Shown here piece after piece: positions 41,486 through 46,391 of a DNA stretch of 46,391 nt (positions within the stretch are counted from its first letter, which is position 1; the number at the start of each line of letters is the position of its first letter). Origin of the DNA: Candidatus Omnitrophota bacterium (GTDB lineage: Bacteria; Omnitrophota; Gorgyraeia; Gorgyraeales; Gorgyraeaceae). The stretch lies in the NCBI GenBank assembly GCA_018824145.1, contig JAHJHC010000114.1, forward strand, positions 1 through 46,391. The letters run 5' to 3'. The notes under the pieces were generated by a model. It made no database searches and was not told the DNA's origin. It worked only from the letters and a program-made list of their open reading frames with translations. Position numbers and translations under genes: made by a program.

Positions 41486-43569
41486 ATTTTTTCCATCACC
41501 AACTTAAATACTTCTTCCACGCCAATTTTCTCCATGCATCTGATTCTCTTACAATCGGATTTATAACATGGGGAGCAACTTAGTTCCTTTTTTATAATAG
41601 TCCCCCTATATATAGGCTCAAAGTGCCTTCTTGGATCAGTAGGGCCGAATAGGGCGATAAAATTTGTATCCATACCTGAAGCGACATGCATAGGAGCACT
41701 ATCTCCTGTAACAAAGACCTTGCACTTTTTTATCAACGCGGCTAACTGTGTAATCGTTGTCTTGCCAGAGGCGTCTATAACTTTATTATGTGTCATGTTC
41801 ATGAAATCCCTGACCAGGGACTTTTCTTCTTTAGACCCTGTAACAATGACCCTTATATCCTTTGCCGCCAACATATCTGAAAGTTTTGCAAAACATCTTA
41901 TTGGCCATCTCTTAGTCTTCCAACTGCCTCCGATATTAATCCCTACCAGAACCTGGTCTTTTCTCACCCATTCATTTTTCAATAAATTATCTATGTATAT
42001 AAAATCTTCTTTTCCAGGCCATGCTTCCAAACGCCTAGATGCACCTATTGTATTAATACCTGCTCTTTTAAGTACCCTGAACTGTTCTTCAACAGGCCCC
42101 ACACCTCCGATCTTCAAGTGTCTCAATCTATTATTCAACAAAAATCCGAACTTTTTATTATCATAGCCAAATCTTCTGGGAACAGCTCCTAACCACGCAA
42201 CAATATGGCTGGCCTTATTATTCTGCAAATCTATAGACATATCAAATGCCTTACCTCTTATAATAGAACCTATCCTCCATAAACTGCCTATACCTTTATC
42301 CTCGGCTTCCCTATGGTAAAGTATAATATCATCTATATACGGGCATCTCTTCAACAGCACGCCGGAGAATGCACCTACCAACACACTAATAAAGGCATTT
42401 GGAAAAGCATTCCTTATGGCCCTAAGACTGGGCACACTAAGTATGACATCGCCTATTGCGCCTATCTTTATCACCAAGATCCTTTTTTTATTACATGCCT
42501 CATCATAGACTTTTATAGTGCAATCCACCATCCGGTCCAGGCTATACTCTTTTTCAACCTTTCTCCTTGCCTCAAATGCCAGGTCTTTGGCAAGATTTCT
42601 GTCCTTTAGCAATCTTATTATAGAATTTACTATCTCCATAATATCGCCGGGCTTTACAAGTAAACCTGTCTTACCGTCTTCTATAATATCCACTGCGCCG
42701 CCTATACGCGTACTTATGACAGGCACACCGCTTGCGCCAGCCTCAACAATCACCCGGCCAAACGCCTCTTGGCCTACAGAAGGAAGCACCAAAAGATCAA
42801 GTCCGGACATTATTTTGGGTATATCCTGCTGCGAACCCAATAATTCTACAAATCTCTCTATATTAAGTTTGGAGATCAACACCTTTAAATTTTTCTTGTA
42901 TTCAGGCTTATTTTTAGGCGAATCCCCTACAATCAATATCTTTACATTCGGAAAGATTCTCACGACTTTCGCAATCGCCTGTAAAAAAAAGATATGGCCT
43001 TTTATAGGCGTGATCCTACCTATAATACCTATTTTATACTCTGCCTTTTGACGAGTAGTATCCGGCGGATTGAATCTAAATCTTTCAAGATCGACTCCCC
43101 TGGGAATAAATCTTATCCTTTCGTGTGGAACACCAAAATCTCCTATCATATGCCGCCCCACAATGCCGGAAGCTACGATTACAAATTTACCCCAACCCAT
43201 TACGCGACTTAAAAAATGTCTCGAGTAATAGCCATGTGCTGTAGTGATAAAACTGGCATTTGTATGTCTAGCGGCAAAAAACGCAATAAGTGCCGGTACG
43301 CGAGAGCGGGCATGTACGACATCAATACGTTCTTCTTTCATGATGCGCTCTAATTTTTTAACCATCTTGACTACAGTAAACAGTGATTTTTCATGAACTG
43401 GAAGTTGTATATGTCTTGCACCTGCATCCATCAGGTCTCTCACCATTGTCCCGCCATTAGATACAACAATAGCCCTATGACCTCTTTTAATTAATTCCTT
43501 AGACAAATCAATTGTCCCGGTCTCTACGCCGCCTACATCCAATGCCGGAAGGATCTGTAAAATATTCAT
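41455..43569 (-). CDS. Two-domain glycosyltransferase: GT4 fused to GT9 (heptosyltransferase-like)
   Basis: 704 residues. Residues 1-358: GT4 (NILQILPALDVGGVETGT, HARSRVPALIAF, FIPRGVDLERF, IGRITPIKGHIFFL, SVGQEAFGRVIVEAGASGVPVISTRIGG, TGLLVKPGD). Residues about 362-695: GT9 (RILVIKIGAIGDVILSVPSLRAI, NIGGSWKTKRWPIRCFAKL, VTGDSAPMHVASGMDTNFIALFGPTDP, Cys cluster CSPCYKSDCKRIRC). The linker is only a few residues, so the two active sites probably act on consecutive sugars. The last residues come from a repeat. 4 bp downstream of the acyltransferase-ELM1 fusion. Confidence 0.93.
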   Translation of the reverse strand: MNILQILPALDVGGVETGTIDLSKELIKRGHRAIVVSNGGTMVRDLMDAGARHIQLPVHEKSLFTVVKMVKKLERIMKEERIDVVHARSRVPALIAFFAARHTNASFITTAHGYYSRHFLSRVMGWGKFVIVASGIVGRHMIGDFGVPHERIRFIPRGVDLERFRFNPPDTTRQKAEYKIGIIGRITPIKGHIFFLQAIAKVVRIFPNVKILIVGDSPKNKPEYKKNLKVLISKLNIERFVELLGSQQDIPKIMSGLDLLVLPSVGQEAFGRVIVEAGASGVPVISTRIGGAVDIIEDGKTGLLVKPGDIMEIVNSIIRLLKDRNLAKDLAFEARRKVEKEYSLDRMVDCTIKVYDEACNKKRILVIKIGAIGDVILSVPSLRAIRNAFPNAFISVLVGAFSGVLLKRCPYIDDIILYHREAEDKGIGSLWRIGSIIRGKAFDMSIDLQNNKASHIVAWLGAVPRRFGYDNKKFGFLLNNRLRHLKIGGVGPVEEQFRVLKRAGINTIGASRRLEAWPGKEDFIYIDNLLKNEWVRKDQVLVGINIGGSWKTKRWPIRCFAKLSDMLAAKDIRVIVTGSKEEKSLVRDFMNMTHNKVIDASGKTTITQLAALIKKCKVFVTGDSAPMHVASGMDTNFIALFGPTDPRRHFEPIYRGTIIKKELSCSPCYKSDCKRIRCMEKIGVEEVFKLVMEKISNDKSQIPK

Positions 43570-43573
43570 AAAA

Positions 43574-45532
43574 TCAAATAATCCCCTGAAGTCTTTTCAC
43601 TATCTTATCTCTATCACCTAACTTCTTTATTGCCGGTCTTTCCCGTAAAAGCCTATCTATTACATCTTGAATAGCGCCAGGGGAAGCTGTCTTTATATAG
43701 CCCTGTTCTTCTAGATTCTTAACGGCCCTCTCGTATTTTCCTCCAGTGGCAAACCCGCCTCTAAAAACAACTGTATATTTTCCCGAGCTGACAGCCTCTG
43801 AAATCATTGAGATACTCTCAGGTGAAGTCACTATCACATCACTCAAACCAAATATTGCCGGCACAATACCATCTATATTCTTCTCATTTGCGATTACTAA
43901 CCGTTTACATATCGGATTTTTTTGTAACTTTTGTTTCAAAAGAGCGTCTATCTCTCCGGAGGTCCTTCTGGAAGTCGAAACAAATACATCCATCCCGACC
44001 TTATTAGCTATATTCAAAATTCCATCCACTACTTTTTCAACGTCTTCTTTTTTTAATTTAAAATTCTTTGCATCTCCGCCTATTAAGAGACCTATACCTT
44101 GACGCGGGGTATGGGGGTAACGAGTAATGGCTTCTTCCATTGCCTTTTCTGTAATCCTGTTAGGTGCAGCTTCTGTAACTACCACATTCGGCCTTACTCT
44201 CTCACCCTTGATATCATGCCCAGGTAAAATAACTATATCGAATCTTCTTCCTTTACCTAAACCAGGTTTCATTATTACAATATTCTTGGCATTATTTTCA
44301 TACTTTAAGAAAATATTAGTACTAACTAAGGACGCTCCACAGGAAATAATAATATCGGCATATTGACTTCTGACCCCATTAAAAGACTCTTTCTCTAAAC
44401 ATAACCTTAGGCCTTTTAGACATCCTTGGCACCGTCTTCCGGTAAAAAAACTTGCCAGATCTAAAATAAGCCTTGCTACTTTATTTTTGAATTTCACTTT
44501 CACAACTTTAATCTTAAGAATAGGCCTCTCTTCTATACCTCGCGCCTTGAGTCTAGTGCCCAGAGCTTCCTCTATCATCTCAGCCACTGCCAATGACTGA
44601 TTAAAATGCCCGGACTTGCCATCACTTAAAATCAACACTGTACGTTGAGGAGTGGTCTTCCACCTTTTGTGTGACCATAACCACTGCTCTGGAAACCGCC
44701 TTATATAATGTTCAAGTACACCTGTAATCTTTTCTAAATTTGTCCTTATATCTTTTTCTTTATCCTGTGTTTTAACTAACTCTAAAGGCTCTCCAATCTC
44801 TACAATATGTTTATCATAACCCACTCGCCAGACAAACGTAGGAAGTATAGCAGCACCTGTCTTCAAGCTAAAACTTACGACCCCTTGTGCTGTAGAAGCA
44901 GGCCTATTAAAAAGCTCCACAAACACCCCTTTCGGGCCGGCATCCTGATCAAAAAGCATTGCTACCATGCCATTATTATTAAGGGTCTTTATAATATCCC
45001 TTATTGAAAAACCCTTTGTAACAACCTTACAACCCGTCATTGCTCTATATTGATTCAAGAGACTATTCAACCTCTTATACTTCTGTTCCCGCGCAAAAAG
45101 AGACATTCTATAACCCTTTGCACTAATAGCTAAAGATGCAACCTCCCAATTACCAAAATGTGCGGCCAAGAATATCATGCCCTTACCTTCATCAAGCGCT
45201 CTTTTGACACTTTCAAGATTTTCAACACTTATATACTTTTCCAAATATCTCTTACCCATACGAGGGGTCCTTAGTAGTTCTATAATGCTCATACCAAGAT
45301 TTTCAAAATGAGATTTTGTAATCCTCTTAATCTGGCAGGACGTTTTTTCAGGAAACGCTGATTTTAAATTAGCATATGCTATAGCCCTTCTTTTGGAGTT
45401 CATAATACACACTAAATCGCCCACACGCCGGCCTATCCACAGCGCAAGGCATAAAGGAATAAACCCCAGCAATATGCTGAGTATCTTAAGTATTATATAT
45501 CCCAAAAAGTCTATTAAAGAATGCCTGTTCAT
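43574..45532 (-). CDS. Fusion of LpxL-type acyltransferase and ELM1-like GT-B domain
   Basis: 652 residues. Residues 1-296: lipid A acyltransferase with N-terminal membrane helix, HFGNWE (His125, Glu130), MLFDQDAGPKGVFVELF and RRFPEQWLWSHKRWKT. Residues about 298-652: a domain resembling the mitochondrial-fission ELM1/DUF1022 family (ILSDGKSGHFNQSLAVAEMI, GRRCQGCLKGL, IISCGASLVSTNIF, LLIGGDAKNFKLKKEDVE, VSTSRRTSGEIDALL, VTSPESISMISEAVSSGK). That family has a GT-B-like fold and undefined activity. The ATG overlaps the lpxK end by 47 bp. The combination suggests acylation and sugar transfer or lipid handling on the same lipid A intermediate. Confidence 0.88.
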   Translation of the reverse strand: MNRHSLIDFLGYIILKILSILLGFIPLCLALWIGRRVGDLVCIMNSKRRAIAYANLKSAFPEKTSCQIKRITKSHFENLGMSIIELLRTPRMGKRYLEKYISVENLESVKRALDEGKGMIFLAAHFGNWEVASLAISAKGYRMSLFAREQKYKRLNSLLNQYRAMTGCKVVTKGFSIRDIIKTLNNNGMVAMLFDQDAGPKGVFVELFNRPASTAQGVVSFSLKTGAAILPTFVWRVGYDKHIVEIGEPLELVKTQDKEKDIRTNLEKITGVLEHYIRRFPEQWLWSHKRWKTTPQRTVLILSDGKSGHFNQSLAVAEMIEEALGTRLKARGIEERPILKIKVVKVKFKNKVARLILDLASFFTGRRCQGCLKGLRLCLEKESFNGVRSQYADIIISCGASLVSTNIFLKYENNAKNIVIMKPGLGKGRRFDIVILPGHDIKGERVRPNVVVTEAAPNRITEKAMEEAITRYPHTPRQGIGLLIGGDAKNFKLKKEDVEKVVDGILNIANKVGMDVFVSTSRRTSGEIDALLKQKLQKNPICKRLVIANEKNIDGIVPAIFGLSDVIVTSPESISMISEAVSSGKYTVVFRGGFATGGKYERAVKNLEEQGYIKTASPGAIQDVIDRLLRERPAIKKLGDRDKIVKRLQGII

Positions 45533-46391
45533 TTTCCACTATCCTAAGTTCAATGCCGAGGACTATTAATTCCGCCACCCCTATTACATCCTTACTGCCT
45601 CGTAATCTTACAGCGTCTTTTTCTGTAGTGATGATCGCATCGATTTCATTCTGTTTGCAATAACCTGCTATCTTTTCTAAATCCTTCTCCTTATACCAAT
45701 AATGATCGCGAAACATAAAATGTTTTTTGACGTTCAACCCCAGTTTCAAAATCGTCTTCTCAAATGAAGACGGGTTGCCGATTCCTGAAAGCAGTGCAAT
45801 ATTTTTACCTTTCAACTGTTCCGGATCTACGATCACTTCATCTAACAATCTATAAAAATGTCTGGCCCTGTGAATAGATTTAACCAAAAGTGCATTAGGA
45901 TTTATTTTTTTCAGTTTGACTTCTAACTCGAACAAACTCTTCTGATCCTCAACTAAGTCAACCTTTGTAATCAAAAAGACATCTCCCCTTTTAAGACCCG
46001 AAATACTTTCGCGCATCGAGCCAGCAGGTATTACCCATCCATTGCCAAAAGGATTTGTAGCATCTATACAGACAACATCCAGGTCTCTTTTTAAGGACAT
46101 ATATTGAAATCCATCGTCCAATAAAATTGTATCTACTGAATATTTAGTCACAGCCTCCCTTCCGGTCTTAACCCTGTCCTTACCAGCCAAAACAGGAACT
46201 CCTGATGCAGATCTCGACAACAGCTTCTCTTCATCATTACCATAATCTCTTGTAAGAAGCGCAACCTTCAAACCTCGCTTCAACATGGCCTGCAGCATGT
46301 ATAAAACCAACGGCGTCTTTCCCGTCCCGCCCCAGGTAATATTTCCCACGCTGATAACTTTTACATTAAGCCTATGTTCTCTAAAAATACA
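45486..46391 (-). CDS. lpxK: Tetraacyldisaccharide 4'-kinase, N-terminus outside window
   Basis: Phosphorylates the 4' position of the lipid A disaccharide at the inner membrane. The track starts at a GTG inside the gene (46349). The frame stays open to the window edge (REHRLNVKVISVGNITWGGTGKTP), which contains the P-loop, so the gene is 5'-partial here. Other features: LLTRDYGND, ILLDDGFQYMSLKRDLDVV (Asp of the catalytic dyad and HD-like region), RFRHYWYKEKDLEK-type DHYW motif (RDHYWYKEKDLEKI) and IITTEKDAVRL. The missing part is mainly the N-terminal membrane helix. The stop lies 47 bp inside the next gene. Confidence 0.95.
   Translation of the reverse strand, partial: CIFREHRLNVKVISVGNITWGGTGKTPLVLYMLQAMLKRGLKVALLTRDYGNDEEKLLSRSASGVPVLAGKDRVKTGREAVTKYSVDTILLDDGFQYMSLKRDLDVVCIDATNPFGNGWVIPAGSMRESISGLKRGDVFLITKVDLVEDQKSLFELEVKLKKINPNALLVKSIHRARHFYRLLDEVIVDPEQLKGKNIALLSGIGNPSSFEKTILKLGLNVKKHFMFRDHYWYKEKDLEKIAGYCKQNEIDAIITTEKDAVRLRGSKDVIGVAELIVLGIELRIVENEQAFFNRLFGIYNT

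Noticed and set aside
45486-45532. Frameshift or misassembly at the lpxK/acyltransferase overlap
   Set aside because: Both proteins keep family-typical ends and starts. A 47-bp overlap is long but compatible with coupled genes.

Overview
The window reads as one stretch of chromosome from a diderm (LPS-making) bacterium. It carries Kdo synthesis, heptose activation, several heptosyltransferase-like enzymes, LpxL-type acyltransferases, LpxK and Lpt export genes, plus a type IV pilus or type II secretion-like apparatus, a membrane pyrophosphatase and an anabolic cluster. Gene order, many fused proteins and abundant short palindromic repeats suggest an uncultivated lineage such as Candidatus Omnitrophota. 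That placement is inference, since no rRNA or other decisive marker is present. Nearly everything is on the minus strand. The only plus-strand genes form a small island at about 15.28-16.59 kb.

Layout from right (upstream) to left (downstream). (1) 46.4-35.5 kb is an envelope-glycan cluster: lpxK (5' end outside the window), an acyltransferase fused to an ELM1-like domain, a GT4-GT9 fusion, a GT4, a polysaccharide deacetylase, three GT9 heptosyltransferase-like genes and a DUF3108 lipoprotein. (2) 35.5-32.8 kb holds a DUF5674 gene with a small helical partner, then a deoxyhypusine-synthase-like gene with a strong promoter leading into the heptose kinase rfaE1. (3) 32.6-24.8 kb is a tight run kdsB-kdsA-kdsD-kdsC, two stand-alone receiver proteins, pilB, pilC, a small membrane protein, a pseudopilin and the probable major pilin. 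(4) 24.7-19.3 kb has a YfhO-type membrane protein, then three minor prepilins and a PilX-like protein. (5) 19.2-16.6 kb has a PilM-PilN fusion, PilO and PilP. (6) 16.6-15.28 kb is the plus-strand island: a REP-associated transposase unit bounded by 18-bp inverted repeats, a retropepsin-like protein and a small unknown protein. (7) 15.2-12.7 kb has an LpxL-like acyltransferase, an LptC-LptA composite and LptB. (8) 12.6-3.5 kb is a compact run: tig (no PPIase domain), clpP, a class V aminotransferase, serA, a homocitrate/Re-citrate synthase-like gene, purA and hppA. (9) 3.2-2.1 kb has an OmpA-type lipoprotein and a small coiled-coil membrane protein behind a clear promoter. (10) 2.0-0 kb has uppS, cdsA and the start of dxr.

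The most distinctive feature is repeat ecology. A palindromic repeat has inserted in frame into two essential LPS genes (lptCA and kdsB), adding SSYAKASEDR/SSFAKASGDR-type peptides. A 'gatccttcg...ctcaggatga' family occupies three gene junctions. 'GTGTCCCNAATT' palindromes flank yfhO and resemble the ends of the transposase unit. These repeats supply stop codons, C-terminal tails and apparently parts of promoters. No CRISPR array, tRNA or rRNA was seen, and no gene-free stretch exceeds 300 bases.
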